Assembly: GCA_964017145.1 (NCBI GenBank)
Contig: OZ024849.1
Span: 1,550,001-1,614,000 of the forward strand
DNA: 64,000 bases
DNA from: Agrocybe praecox
Lineage: Eukaryota > Basidiomycota > Agaricomycetes > Agaricales > Agrocybaceae
Reading direction: 5' to 3'
Below are positions 1 to 12,132 of the stretch, piece after piece. Position 1 is the first letter of the stretch. Every line of letters starts with the position of its first letter. The notes under the pieces are model-generated. The model did no database searches, was not told the origin of the DNA, and saw nothing but the letters and a program-made list of their open reading frames with translations. A program made the translations under genes and the position numbers.

Positions 1-1500
1 TAGTAATTTGCAGGCATCAAGAACTATGAAACCAGACCTTCGCCTCGTCTTCTCGCAGCTCTTAGACACTCGTACGCTCCTCGAACCTTCGTTAGTCAAC
101 GCTCGCTTGTCTTTCGATACTGCGCCTAGCCATTTGACTACCCATCGTAATCTCTCCGAAACTCTCCTCTAACCTCGAAGACGTATCGAAGCTTCATTGA
201 ACCGCCCGAACTAAACTCGTCGCACACTCGAGCATCGCAGAACTAGAGTGGGTTGTGTTTTGGCACGGCCATTCGAGTCTCGAGCTCATCAATGCATAAA
301 TAAAAAAAGGTGCACATCACCACGCCATAGGATGAAGAGTATAGGTCCCCAGATTAAGTATTGGCTGATAGCATGACAATGTAATCAGGACGAAAAGACG
401 GCAGTATCAAGGTCTGCAGTGTTAGCGAAGTGTCAGGATTCGGGGTTTAAGAAGAGTAGTTTTTCGTCAGGTTAAGACGAGTCCTTATTCTAAGGTCTCG
501 GCGTATAAAGCCGGTCTCGGTTAATAATCGTCGCGGACCGAGCACCGTAAGACGCGTCGCGCGCTCAAGCTCAAGCTCCAAGTCTTTCTTCCGCCGTCCT
601 GCCAGTGGTCATCATTCTCCATATTGCATACATGACACATAGTAGAGAGCGTGTACTCCTGCACGGTAGCCGATAACCGAACTCAAAAGCAGCGAAGATA
701 ACCGATTTCAACAGCACATATATAAAACTTTCAACGTGGTTGAATAACACCTAGGCGCATCTCTGAAAGATCCACCCATAATCACATATGTGCATAAGAA
801 AGTCGCACCATGGCCGGTCTTATTGGCTCAGCGGAGGGATTCTCGCCTACAAACTGGGAGGCAGACTAAGGCAGACTAACCAAAGGCTGCACTCCAGCTG
901 GCAAGCACATAAAGCTGTGACAGTATAAGTAATGGTAAGATAGGATACCATTTACATTGATCTGTCGTATGTCTCTTTCTTTTGGTTCAAAAACTTCATT
1001 CAATAATGCTGTGTCATCTATAGGAGGCCGCAATATATACAAAGGTCATTTAGAAAATGATAACTTGTTTTACAAACGTCACACCAGACGATACAAGACC
1101 GGTGAAAATTGTCGCGAAACGTCAAACTCGTTTCCTGCGGCGTCTAGCAATGCTGAAATTCCTTCTTTACGTGTCGCAGCTACGCACCGATATCTGTCCC
1201 GGCGCTGGCGAATACGTTAATGGGATTGTGCTCGCACATACACGGAATTAAGCTGCACTTCCTGATCTTCTGGGCCAAAAGAGAGCATACATCAGGATGT
1301 ACGTTATTGTTGGCAGCACAGTACTTGAACATCGTTTTCCTTCTGCACTTCGAAAACTCACAGCAAGGTGCGAGTTCCTGGTTCTATCACTGCACAAACT
1401 TGAACTTTTTCGCTCGGCGATTTATATAAGAACTAGGTTGCTACTGCTATGGACCCAACACTTTCGTATCATCATAAAGCTCTGAACATGGCCACAAGCA
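1..1500. other. Gene-free left margin
   Basis: I see no supported gene. Short open frames here have no recognisable domain, no plausible splice-joined partners and no coding bias. The only structure is one copy of a dispersed repeat near position 300 and a 17-base string just after it (407-423) that recurs near 7,047. Confidence 0.5.
294..404 (+). repeat. Dispersed ~110 bp repeat, copy 1
   Basis: About 111 bases match 9,086-9,194 in the same orientation, with scattered mismatches and a small indel near the A-run at the start. Both copies end with the same string, ggacgaaaagacggcag. No open frame or terminal inverted repeat was seen, so this is probably a fragment of a mobile element. Confidence 0.75.
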
Positions 1501-3654
1501 ATGGATGATTCGCAATGCCATCCCACTGCGTCCGGCACTGATATCAGTAATAATAAAGATTCGATATGCTCTATGGCACTCTCAGAGATGGATTTAATGG
1601 TGACGGAAGTCGAACCCATGTCTGATGAGGAGTTTCAGCGCAAGACAAAGGCCATAATGTATGTGTTGTCCCTCACAGCAACGGTTCGGACCTATTGACA
1701 CCCCATTTACTACAGCCGTAAAGTCGATTGGAGAATTCTGCCTCTTCTTGGGACCTTATCTGCGCTTTCGTCGATTGATGGTTCCAATCTCGAACTTGCA
1801 CGGGCTGTAGGGATGGATCACGCACTCATAGGTGTTTCCTTTGTGAGCTAAAAGCGTACGTTCACCTTCTATGTGCAGCATCTGAACGTTGGGGCACGGT
1901 ACAGCATTGTCTCGTTCATATTTTGTTTCGTATGTTTTATTGTGAGTATGGATCATCGGCATTCAAGCCACGCGATTTACATTCCATGATTTATCCCATA
2001 GCCAGCTCCCGAGCAACCTGTTTCTACGGAAGCTGGGTGTAGTTCAATGGCTCTCCTTGTTGGTAATCTCCTGGGGTGCCGTACAGCTGGGTATGGGGCT
2101 CGTTTCGACCTGGGGGCATCTGGCACTCTGCAGGGTACTTCTTGGTGCATTCGAGGTATTTGGTTATACTTTCGTCAAACTATTTCTTTCTGATTTATTT
2201 TGATCTCAAGGCTGGTTTCTTCCCTGCTTTGATTTGGATTATTTCGACATGGTATACTCGCCACGAAGTACAGACACGGTTAGATTACCCATTTATAGCG
2301 CATTGTTTGGAAAATCTGACAGGTTGTTTTTCACCTCTAAGTATAGCAGGATTTTACATTTTTGGAGTATCCATTGGAATAGTCGGTGCTATCTTTACCT
2401 ATGTTCTAAGCCTCCTCGATGGTCAACTGGGAATCCAAGGATGGGCGTGGATTTTCGTGCGTTTCATTCATCTATAAATGTCGACAAGTGTAAGCTGGGC
2501 TTTCCCGATACCCAGATCGTTGAAGGCATCATCACCATAGTATTCGGAATCATCGCTTGGTTCTTCCTTCCCAGTTTTCCGGATGATAACACATTTTTGA
2601 CGCCGGAAGAAACCGCCATCGTTCTCCGACGCGTCGAAAAGGATCGAGGTGACTCGATGCCCGACGTACTTTCGAAGGATAAATTAATCAAACATCTGCT
2701 TGATTGGAAGATATGGCCTAGTGGTAATGCGATAGTTAGAGACTCTGACGCGCACTGGAACTAATCCTTGTTTAATCTTAAAGGCATAATGTTAATGTGC
2801 GCGACACTCCCAGTGTATGCGATAAGGTAGGACCAGCCATTGTGCTCTTTCGATCGGGGAATAACAACGGATCCTTAGCTTGTTTATCACCATTATATTG
2901 AGAGGGATGGGTTGGAGTATAACCACGTCTTTATTTTTGGTATGTCTGGATTTTACCCTATAGACCTTAGTCGATCCCATTAACCGGCAATTTTCAGAGT
3001 GTACCACCTTACACTTTTTCTGTTGGTTACATTTGTTTTGACCGGTGAATTCTTTCTGACCTAATGGCTAGTGTTTCAGCATCGTGTTCTGTGCCTGGCT
3101 CTCAGATAAATATCGTCAACGAGCCTCTATAATAACGATCCAGGTGGTCATCACCATAATCGGCTTAGTCCTAACCGGATTTGCACCTCCAGCTGGTTGG
3201 CGCTACGCAGGCAAGACTAGTTTTATTTCCTAGAAATTGGAGGTTACTTCAACTATATTTTCTAGGCATTTTTTGACCGATGCGGGTGCAGGCGGTTGCA
3301 TTCCTGGTATCCTGGCTTATGTATGAAATTAAAGTCAAATGGCAAAGCCGTTCCTTATTAACGGAGTTTTTGTTTTGTTTTTTTGCAACAGTCATCAAAC
3401 AATATCGTTTCTCACACGAAGAGAGCCGTGTCGACCGCGATAATTGTCTCTTTTGGTGGCATTGGAGGGATCTTCGCCAAGTGGATTTCCCGACGTACTT
3501 GCCGGGGATATATGCCACCATTGGATCCCAGCTTCTAATGTTATTACTTCTTGCTGTAACTACGATGCACTACCAGTCGCAGAATAACAGCATTCGCACT
3601 GGTACGGCGGATAAACCTCTGGAGGGTCAAGAGGAATTCATGTACACTCTTTAA
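1501..3654 (+). CDS. Dal5-type MFS transporter, frame broken near the 3' end
   Basis: This resembles the Dal5/allantoate permease family of plasma-membrane anion:cation symporters. Starting at the ATG at 1,501, exon 1 splices (intron 1659-1715) into the family signature KVDWRILPLLG. Later pieces give PSNLFLRK, GFFPALIWIISTWY, an intron at 2279-2341 joining EVQTR to IAGFYIFG, the loop LDGQLGIQGWAWIF, PEETAIVLRRVEKDRG, ILRGMGWS, and the late helix HTKRAVSTAIIVSFGGIGGIFA. The conserved tail VDFPTYLPGIYATIGSQLL follows directly, but in a different frame with no possible intron between, so the natural frame ends early and loses the last helix. About eight introns are implied, and not all junctions were resolved (one near 1,843-1,878 would be unusually short). 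The substrate is unknown. It may be a recent pseudogene. Confidence 0.7.
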
Positions 3655-4025
3655 TTCCCTGGTCATTTGAGAGTATATACTAGACTTGTGGAAGTGGAAA
3701 CCGGCAGCATGTACAGTAAAAATCTCACAAGAGGTCACACATGCATGGCGCGTTGCGTCAACTTCTGTGCGAGAAGAATATCCTCCAGGGAGATCCCAGA
3801 CCCAGGCCTACAACCTAGCTAAAGGCCAAACTTCACAAAATTTGAACAAAATTAATGAACCAATAACACAAGGAACACTGAAGTTCAAACTGATGAAATT
3901 GCGCGCAAAATATTTTGATTATGTATTATACCATGGTATGATCGAAACTACTTGTAAAAGAGTGACTATAGCAAACGCAGACTTCCTCCAAATGTTCTTC
4001 CTGACTCTAAAGTCAGATTCAAAAT
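3655..4025. other. Convergent intergenic gap
   Basis: This lies between the 3' ends of the MFS gene and the hydrophobin gene, which converge. It is AT-rich, and I see no gene or strong element in it. Confidence 0.5.
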
Positions 4026-4528
4026 CTATGCGTTGACGTTGAGGGGTGAGCATCCAATAGCAACGAGGCCGTCTATTCAAACATGATCGTCAGAAATTAT
4101 AAATGAATTGGAAATGGGAAAAACATACTGAAGCTGTTGTTACTGCAGCAGACTGGTTGGGATGAGCTAAAATAATATTTCGTCAGCACGACCATGTTAA
4201 TCCATAGAGAGACTTTAACCCACCATGAGTTACCACCAAGACCGATAGCGGTGATGGGGGAGCAGTTAGCACCAACTTGACCAGTGATGGGTCCAGCGGC
4301 AATGCCGAGAAGAGTGAGCAGGATGTTGGCCTGGCTGCTCTTGGAGTCCATGAGAGAGTTGCCTATAACGCACTTAATACCAGAACTTAAACAAATGAGA
4401 TACATAAAAAACTTACAGCACTGGACGGGTCCACTGTTGCAAGAGTTCTCAATACCACCGGGAGCAGGGGCAGCGGCGACAAAGACAGCCATGGAAGCAA
4501 CGAAGAGGACAGCAACTTTAGAGAACAT
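4026..4528 (-). CDS. Class I hydrophobin
   Basis: A small secreted amphipathic protein that self-assembles at air-water interfaces to coat hyphae and fruit bodies. There are four exons: 4417-4528, 4224-4362, 4129-4166 and 4026-4072. The introns of 54, 57 and 56 nt have canonical borders and keep the frame, giving about 111 aa. Residues 1-20 are a signal peptide (hydrophobic run ending VAAA|PAP). All eight hydrophobin cysteines are present in the right order: NSC, QCC, GANC, NSC, PVCC, and the last in VAIGC, followed by SPLNVNA. The third exon carries QPVCCSNNSF, typical of the basidiomycete family. A TATA-like box lies 110 bp upstream. The gene looks fully intact. The precise paralogue cannot be named because hydrophobins form large families. 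Confidence 0.95.
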
Positions 4529-4637
4529 TTTTGATAGAGTGAAGAGAGTGTGGGTAGCTGACTTTGCTAATTGGGTTGGTTGTAGAAAGCGAAGTTGATT
4601 ATTCGACTGGGGAATTTACGACCAACATCTCTCTGCC

Positions 4638-4643
4638 TTTATA
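4638..4643 (-). promoter_or_regulatory. TATA-like box of the hydrophobin gene
   Basis: TATAAA on the minus strand, 110 bp upstream of the hydrophobin ATG. The assignment rests on position and consensus only. Confidence 0.45.
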
Positions 4644-5703
4644 CTGTTCACTCTTTACCTATGTGCGTACATGCGTTCGAATTTGATTTGTTTCGGGGGC
4701 CAACAAATATGTTTTGACAGGTAAAAAGACGCTAGAAGCACAGAAGCAATGTTAAATATACAAAATAGGGTTAGGCGAGGAACCGTTAAGCGCAGTTCTC
4801 CGCCAACGGCTAAATTATGAGAGGGCTCTAAGCGCTTGTATACCACCCTGACGGTGGCCTAGTACTTGGCCGCTTACATACAACTGAGATTTCAGATGCC
4901 AGCATAAATTTGCGAGTGGCGTTTACTACTTGAGGCGGAGGTCAACCATTGTTAACAGTGTTCGAACATTCGAGGTGATTCAAATTTAGGAGTTGTCGGA
5001 AGCCTTTATGTTTAGATTGAAGAACTCGGCATGCGGTGATTCGGGGGTGTATCAGGGTGGGCGCTCTTCTGAGAAAGCATCCCGAGTGCGGCTACTACTG
5101 CCAGTGGTAACCTGGCGATGATATGCCGTTATGATAAAAGCAAATTCTGATTTTCATACACTGATACCTAAGTAACCCTCGGTTTTATGATGGTGGTGAG
5201 CTGGCACCACATACATTTACCAAGCAAATTACACGCCTGTGTTTCTCCAATGGGATGTCGTACAGCAGTCCATTTTGTCCCCCATAAAAATGGGACCCAG
5301 ACGAAGAGAGATTTGGATTCGACGTCGGAGACCGAGGCTGCGTAGTTAACCATTGGTTTTTGAACATGCCCCAATTGAACCCCAAAGTACACCAGTCAGA
5401 ACGATTCTAGCGAACGTCTACGGGGCCACCAAACACACGGATGCTCGGTACCAGTGAAGCGATTTTTTTTCATAACTCCAAGGTCCGTAAGTATATCGTT
5501 AAGTCTTCTTGGTGGGCGGTGTTCGCTCTGTCGTAAAATTTCTCGGTTATCGACAAGTTATGGTGCTTCTACTCCCGTAAAGTCGTGGCAACTCGCTCTG
5601 GAAGATCCTACATATGAGAAAGGGGAGGACATTGTATCTTCCAGGTCATGATAAATTGATAACCAGTGACTGTCATGAAATAATCGATGTAAGAATTATA
5701 GTG
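4644..5703. other. Gene-free stretch upstream of the hydrophobin
   Basis: Presumably it includes the hydrophobin promoter. Short frames such as 5,168-5,392 (minus) and 5,454-5,651 (plus) have no recognisable domain. Nothing else was seen. Confidence 0.45.
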
Positions 5704-5708
5704 CAGCG

Positions 5709-6722
5709 TCAGGCTGCATGAATCGGGTGATTTCGTAGGTAAATCCGAAAAAGATCAAGCCCCAAGCACATAACGTGCAGATCCAAGTGCTGTAGCTCGA
5801 AAGGCCTGTCACTGAAGATGTCTAGGATGCATGAAAGCTCGTCATTGGTCAGGTAGTGGTCAGTCAAAGTTAACTGAATTGAAGTATCGCAGGACTTGTT
5901 GATCAAGGGTGTCGTTTTGCTGAGCGATACAAATGGGATGTTGGGTAAATTGAGTCCGGAGGGGAAGCTGGAAAGAGAAAGAAGGCCTTCGTTAATCCGG
6001 TCCCATCGCAAGCATTTGTAGCCGTAGAGGTAAGGATAGCTTCGAGCAAGCTGAAAGTATTACGTTGGATGGAAAATAAATGAAACATCTCGAAGACCGA
6101 TTGAGCGGCATTCGAGAACGAATGATTCCTGAAGGGTCAGACAGCTTCCCTTCATCAAATGGTATTTGCACACTGAATTTTCGAAGGGAGAGTAAAAATT
6201 CTGGAGGAATGACATCGAAGAACTTGGAATGATTAACATTGGGGATTGATGAAATGACCAACGAGCGATGATTAAACTAGAGTCGAGAGATGAGAGGAAT
6301 GATGGTCTTCACTAGTTCTTGATCATCGCGATTGTCGGTGCGTCTGCTGGTCCGGTCGTCAAAATGGAACCCCAGCTCGTCTATGTCGTCGAAGTTATGG
6401 ATCGATAGAAATTCTCTGAACTTGGGAATCTGGGTACGCAGAACAAGCTTCATTGACGCGGTACTCGTGAACGATAACAATATCCTTGTGCCAGCGGTCA
6501 ATGGTAGATCTCATTCACGGCGTTGATCTCCCCATGACTCCTTTGGCGGTCAAAGGTCGCAATTTCTTGATGTTTCTCTCGGTGGGGGCTTCCAACCATG
6601 GTATAAAAGATGGATATTAAAGTCGACTGTTTCCTCCCTCTCAGGTCGATTGTGACGGAATAATGTATCTCTCTTGCGAAGATAATTGATAAACCAGGAG
6701 CGGATGTATAATTTACGAACAT
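5709..6722 (-). pseudogene. Degraded F-box/LRR-like remnant
   Basis: Several minus-strand open segments follow each other in shifting frames (6498-6722, 6277-6501, 5992-6261, 5709-6011). They resemble the middle and leucine-rich parts of the large, rapidly evolving mushroom F-box family, for example LSIHNFDDIDELGFHF, PPEFLLSLRKFSVQIPF and RPFELQHLDLHVMCL. Segments 6277-6501 and 5992-6261 are in one frame separated by a single TAG. No clear F-box motif is visible at the front. The stop and the later frame change suggest a decayed gene, although unrecognised introns could explain part of it. The family assignment is weak and rests on general style rather than a diagnostic motif. Confidence 0.3.
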
Positions 6723-7438
6723 GTTGCGGAATCAGAGGGCTCCAGAGGGCTCCTGGAATGAAAATAACAAGTTTTGAGCCATGAGATGCATTTTATAACT
6801 TAACTGTAATCTGTCCAGACGATCTAGAAACTCATGGTCAAGCTTCAAGCTCCAAGGCCTATCAACCAGACCTGGCTATAACGACTGTCCAATAAGAAGA
6901 GTCCGGTTTATGGCCATATATTGTGCTATTCTTGTCGGTTTCGTCTGCAAGTGTGAAGCAATGACGCTCCATATGTCGTCCGGGATGTCGTCTCCGGTGA
7001 TGCGCAGTACTGGAGTCTCTGCTCCCCTCATGTCGTGCTCTCGGTGTCAAGGTCTGCAGTGTTGGTGAAGTGACAACGACGAACATCGTATCTGAATTGT
7101 CACGGTAGGAGATAAGTAACGTACATTTACGTCGAAAATTGGAGTTCAATGTGAGTCGGAGTGACAAGATTGACCGCTGTAGGATCTGGGCGTGATGTGA
7201 ACATAACAATGAAGGTCTGAGGGCTGGGTTTATAATCATTGCCTTTGCCTTCAAATTTGAACCGGATCCCATGTAAAATATAAAATTACATTACTAGTTG
7301 ACAAATGTAAATGGTCACCCTGAGAGCCCAGGTGGCTACGCTACATACAATGAGTCCTCCGTTAAATTAAATTGAGTCATAACATCTTGTATATAAACTT
7401 CAAATACATTCGTTTTATAACTAAAACCATACCAAGTT
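6723..7438. other. Gene-free gap
   Basis: A 136-codon minus-strand frame (6862-7272) is present but has basic, His-rich composition and no recognisable domain, so I do not call it. Positions 7,046-7,063 repeat the 17-base string that follows repeat copy 1 near 407. Confidence 0.4.
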
Positions 7439-8968
7439 TCAGACTGTCAATCCCAAAGTCTCCCTGCGGGATTTGGAACTGGCGTCAAAGTAGGGTTTCT
7501 CGCCAAGACTGACGACGCGGTCCCCCTCTCTTAGGCCATCGTAGTCAGTTCTAAGGGAACACGCGTCAGATTATCCCAAAGTTGTTTATTATTTAGATTT
7601 AGACATACGTAATATTGTGGTACGTCGACCTGTTATCCCAGATCGCAACGTCGTTCTTACCCCAGCGATATCTGACTTGGAGGTCGTGGTTGTCGGCAAT
7701 ATGGCGGAATAAATATTCGAGAAGGTTGTCGGATTCGTCTGGAGTCAGTTCGACAATTTTGCGGGTGAATCTATTCCGACAGCATCATTGTTATAGATGA
7801 AGGAGTGGAAGAGGTATGTGTCATTGGCTACGCACTCTCTATTGATGTATAATCCTTTGAACCCAGTCACTGGGTTGGTTCTAATGACGGGGCTGAACAA
7901 TATGTTTTCAGTATCACTTCCCAACAGCTTAGACATGTAGTTATGACTTACTGAACGGCGCTCAGGTCACCACCTACATTCAAAGGTGCTCCGCGAGGAC
8001 CCTCAGGGACCGTTTTGCCTCTTGCTTTCAGGATCTGTACATGTGAAATTTGGAATCAGATAATTAATCCACAAAATATAATATTGCCCCTCGCCACACA
8101 CATCCTTGAAGAAATCTGCCTTGTGGACAGCAGTCAAGCCCTCTAAAAACTTCTGATATGCGGGTGAAAGTCTATCATATGCCTCGTATGCGCTGGATTG
8201 AAAATGTTAAGCCCAATAAGCGTCGAATGAGAGACTCGTATCTTACCTCGCCCACTAAGACGAGTATTGGAATATATTATGAGCATAGATAAACGCCCTA
8301 GTTCCGTGGGCACTTACGACGGTATCACCCCCAGCTATGTGCTGTATTCAGACAATTCATTTGAAGAATACGCTATCTAAAAACTCACCGCCAGGAGGAA
8401 GAGTGTGGATCTTGAGGATCTACGTATAAGGGAAGTAATAAATAAACAAGCATTTTCAAAGACGAGGAAGGGCCAAGCTTACCGCATAATCAGAAGGAAT
8501 TGGCTCGAACGTGATATCAGAGTGCCATCCTTGACTTGCGCGTCTTCGTTCTCGTCGATACTCACCCCGACTGTGGAGAAAAGTGTATGTTCAACATCAG
8601 AGGAAACAAAGGTAGGCGACGGATACTTACAGGGCCGAAGAAATCAGAGTGACATCTGTCCCATATGGGGCGTCGTCCGGGGTAAGAGGATGTCTGTGTA
8701 GCTTGGACGTTTCGGGTTTGCCAGATAATTCGCCGAGGCGCGTTCCAAGTTCCTTCTGCTGCTCAATGGTAAGGTTTTGTTCCTTGAAGAAAACGACACC
8801 ACGATGAGATATCAAGGTCGCCAGGTCTTTGATAACCTGATCAGAATTTGGGCCAGTTAGGAGTTCAGACAACTGGACAGATTTATCATTGAAAACTGTT
8901 CCAATGTGTCGTGTGGAGTCGTAAGTCTCGTAGTTGCTGAGAGAGCCCAGGAAAGAAGGGAGAGCCAT
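7439..8968 (-). CDS. TauD/TfdA-family Fe(II)/2-oxoglutarate dioxygenase
   Basis: These enzymes hydroxylate taurine, other sulfonates or small acids using 2-oxoglutarate, Fe(II) and O2. Ten exons on the minus strand, all phase-consistent, give 328 aa, usual for the family: 8631-8968, 8483-8570, 8389-8419, 8318-8334 (17 nt), 8247-8254 (8 nt), 8102-8192, 7952-8034, 7836-7892, 7609-7770 and 7439-7550. The iron-binding HxD is in GWHSDITFEP (exon 2). The distal His is in DNRSTYHNIT (exons 9-10). HPVIRTNPVTG and the tail EGDRVVSLGEKPYF are also family hallmarks. The 8-nt exon encodes part of the family string WASAYEAYDRLS. A TATA-like box lies 63 bp upstream. The exact substrate cannot be read from sequence, since fungi have many paralogues. 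Confidence 0.93.
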
Positions 8969-9030
8969 TGGGGAATATTTGAGCAGTGGTGAGTATGGAG
9001 TTCAAAAAGGTTCCTTGTTATTAAGATAGT

Positions 9031-9037
9031 TTATATA
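9031..9037 (-). promoter_or_regulatory. TATA-like box of the TauD gene
   Basis: TATATAA on the minus strand, 63 bp upstream of the dioxygenase ATG. The assignment rests on consensus and position only. Confidence 0.45.
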
Positions 9038-9085
9038 CATAGAGCAATTAGCTGTGGTTTCTGCCCCGAGATAGAAACCATGTAC

Positions 9086-9194
9086 GCATAAAAAAAGGTG
9101 CGCCATCAGCACGCCATAGGATGAATAGTATAAGTTCCAAGATTAAGCATCGGTTGATGGCATGACAATGAGAATCAGGACGAAAAGACGGCAG
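9086..9194 (+). repeat. Dispersed ~110 bp repeat, copy 2
   Basis: The second copy of the repeat at 294-404, in the same orientation. It lies between the start of the dioxygenase gene and the 3' end of MTO1, about 120 bp upstream of the dioxygenase ATG. The 490 bp between these genes holds no other feature I can support. Confidence 0.75.
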
Positions 9195-9458
9195 AGTCCG
9201 TGGGTTTAGCTTTGTTCTTCCCTATTCCAGGTAATATATCAAGAGAACTTCTAGGCGGATGAGCTCGAATGGTATCTCTCGATATAAGTTTGAAAGTATA
9301 CTGTCGATTATTGTTGACGAATGGATACTTGGCCTTCCATTGCAAGCAAGAGTGAGGGATAAGGCGATAGCATTTGCTTTGGCGTCTCTTCCGTATGGGG
9401 CACTCGTGACTCGACCATCACCGGAAAGGGAGCCGCGTTGTGACAATCTCGCGCGATT

Positions 9459-12132
9459 CTATAGGTTGGTATTTAATAGGTTGCGTCCGTGTGCCCATGT
9501 TCGTTTCGCGTGCTTGAGCAGGGATATGAGTGATGTAGGCGTCATTCCTTCCATCCTTTTCGCGGCTCCCTGATAAGTGTAATCAGAGTGAATAAAATGA
9601 TTTCGAATAGACCTATGATAACTCACTATTGTTGTCGGTTTGACCTTGTACAATTTCTCGATGATTTCAGAGCTCAATCCCCGAACTTCAGAATACTCTA
9701 GTTTGGGATCCAAGAGAAGCGATTCATCTTCGCTAAACGCGCGCACGTCGGCCTCTTGTCTAGCGAGATGTGCATCGTAAAGACCTGTCAACAATTTTAG
9801 CGTATTTCATAGAACGAAACAGGAAAGGCACACCTTCAATGCCGATTCGAGTTAATGTTCGAGGATTCACACTTTCCAGGCTAGGCACAACAGCCTTTAA
9901 ATCAAAGGGAGTGACTTTAGGATAGCGTAGGATTTCGAAAGCGCTGACAAGGGAAAATTCACGTGAGCATGCGTGAATACCTATAGCTCGTCCTTTTTGA
10001 AACTTACTCCCGCTTGATACCGTCGGATTGTACAGTAATGCCATGATTTGCCCATCCCTGAGGACTCAATGATGTTGAGCGAAGAGCATCCTTAGTATGT
10101 GTCATTTCTTCTAGTAGGTTCTCGAATTTTCGCCATCTGATGTCAGATACTGCACCCGCAGATCTGCCTAGGTAGGAATATAATCCATTTATCGGTTTTT
10201 CCACTTCAACGATGCGAAATTTGGTACACACCTTTCTTAGTTAACCTCAAGTCCGCATTATCACTCCGGATGCTCATCCGATACTCTGATCTGGAAGTGA
10301 ACATTCGATCTATGGCGGAAACTTTGAGCATAATGACGACATTGTGGCAAAAACATACGTACAAGGTTCCTCTGCGCCCTTGACGATTAGGTCGTCAATC
10401 ATTACACCGGTGAATCCATCAGCACGGGTGAGGATTAACGGCAATCTATTTAATGCCGCAAGACCAGCATTGATACCAGCGATAGTACCCTGGGCAGCAG
10501 CCTCTTCATAACCTGTAGTTCCGTTGATTTGACCAGCGAGGAAAAGGCCTTTGACACGATTGGTCTCCAATGTAGCTGTTGATTATCAGTCAGTGAAAAG
10601 CAGACAAAACAAAAAGAAGACACGTACGACCAAGCTCCGTAGGATCGATATAGTCGTATTCAACACCGTAGGCAGGTTTGACCATTTTGACATTTTCAAG
10701 GCCAGGGATGGTCCTCATCATAGGTTCTTGAATCTCCTCAGGTAAGCTGCAGGAAATCCCGTTTGGATAGATTACGTCTACATGTTTGCTTAGTATCACA
10801 GAAAGCAGGCTTCAATTGTCCACATACCCGAGTCGTAACCCTCTGGCTCAAGCCAAACTGTGTGTCTTGCCTTCTCTCCAAATCGTGTGATCTTAGCTTC
10901 AAGGGAAGGACAATATCGAGGGCCCTTTCTCGTTTCTTGGATATGAACGGACAGGTGCATGTTATCCCTGACTATTTGATGAGTCACAGGTGTCGTGGCA
11001 GTCTGATAGCAGACGACTTGGTTGTCCTATATTCCGCGCAAAGTTCGATGAATAACTCCCAAAGTGCTGACATGACTTGCCTTGTTATCAACAGTTTCGT
11101 TCAGATAACTAAATGGTATTGGATCAATATCTCCGGCTTGTGTGGCCATTTTGCTGAAGTCAATGGTATTTTTGTCAAGCCTGGCTGGAGTTCCCGTTTG
11201 CAAGCGGCCCAGCTTGAAACCAGCCGAATTTAGAGACGCCGATAAACCTATAGAAGGCGCGTCTCCTAGTCTCCCAGCTGGAAATCGCTTCATACCTACA
11301 AAACTAGATGAGGACTTATTTTGTGAGTTGGAAGTGTAATATTCTTACCCATATGAATCTCTCCCGACAAAAATGTTCCAGTGCAAATGACAACCTGAGA
11401 ACAGTGGATTATATCATTATTCTCTGTCGACTGGAATTTAGTTACATCCCTTTCACGGTATATGAAGTCTTACCCAGCTGCACGCCTGTTATTTTGCCCC
11501 ATGGGTTCTCCGAGTTCGAGGGATCAAACAACAGGTCGAATACGCTTCCTGCACGAACATCGAGCCCAGGATAGTTGAATAGTAGTTCTTGCATATTCTT
11601 CTTGTAGAGCTTCCGGTCAATCTGAGCCCTTGGTCCCTTGATTCAAATGAATAAGAATAGACGCTGGAAGTGGAATCCTTGATTCAAATTTACCCAAACA
11701 GCAGCCCCCTTCGACCGGTTCAGGATTTGAAACTGTATCCCTGCCTTATCTTCCCAAAGTATGAGCGTTGAATTTGACATACGAATTATGCAAACACACC
11801 TGCGACGCGCCCCATTAACCCATCTAAAGCATCTACCTCCCGAACCAGAGTTCCTTTTCCGACACCACCAATTGAAGGATTACATGAGAGCTCCCCAACC
11901 GTCTCCAGTTTTTGCGTCAAAAGAATCGTCTTAGCACCCGTACGCGCTGCACCAGCAGCCGCTTCACATCCTGCATGCCCACCACCGATTACGCAAACTA
12001 AAAATCAACAATTAGAAAGTGATTCCGTGTCGTAGATATTGACAACTAACCATCGTAATAAGGTGCTTGTTGCTGGGAGTAGTAGCGCGATAATGACCTT
12101 CGGATGCACTTCTTCCCCGCAGACCGAAGCAT
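9459..12132 (-). CDS. MTO1: Mitochondrial tRNA uridine-5 modification enzyme (GidA/MnmG family)
   Basis: With MSS1 (GTPBP3), this FAD protein makes the carboxymethylaminomethyl group on U34 of mitochondrial tRNAs. The chosen ATG at 12,132 opens a basic, Arg/Ser-rich presequence ([18 protein letters not shown]) typical of mitochondrial import. The first intron then joins YYD to [14 protein letters not shown], the FAD-binding glycine motif. Further family strings follow: [64 protein letters not shown], and the C-terminal domain with [10 protein letters not shown] and [10 protein letters not shown]. The last intron joins PTTI to [14 protein letters not shown], and the stop is at 9,459. The frame stays open upstream to 12,405, so a longer N-terminus is possible but less likely. 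It is head-to-head with the aldolase gene. There are about ten introns, and I did not fix every junction. Confidence 0.9.

Noticed and set aside
6862..7272. 136-codon minus-strand frame as a gene
   Set aside because: No domain, odd His/Arg-rich composition, and it contains a short dispersed-repeat string.
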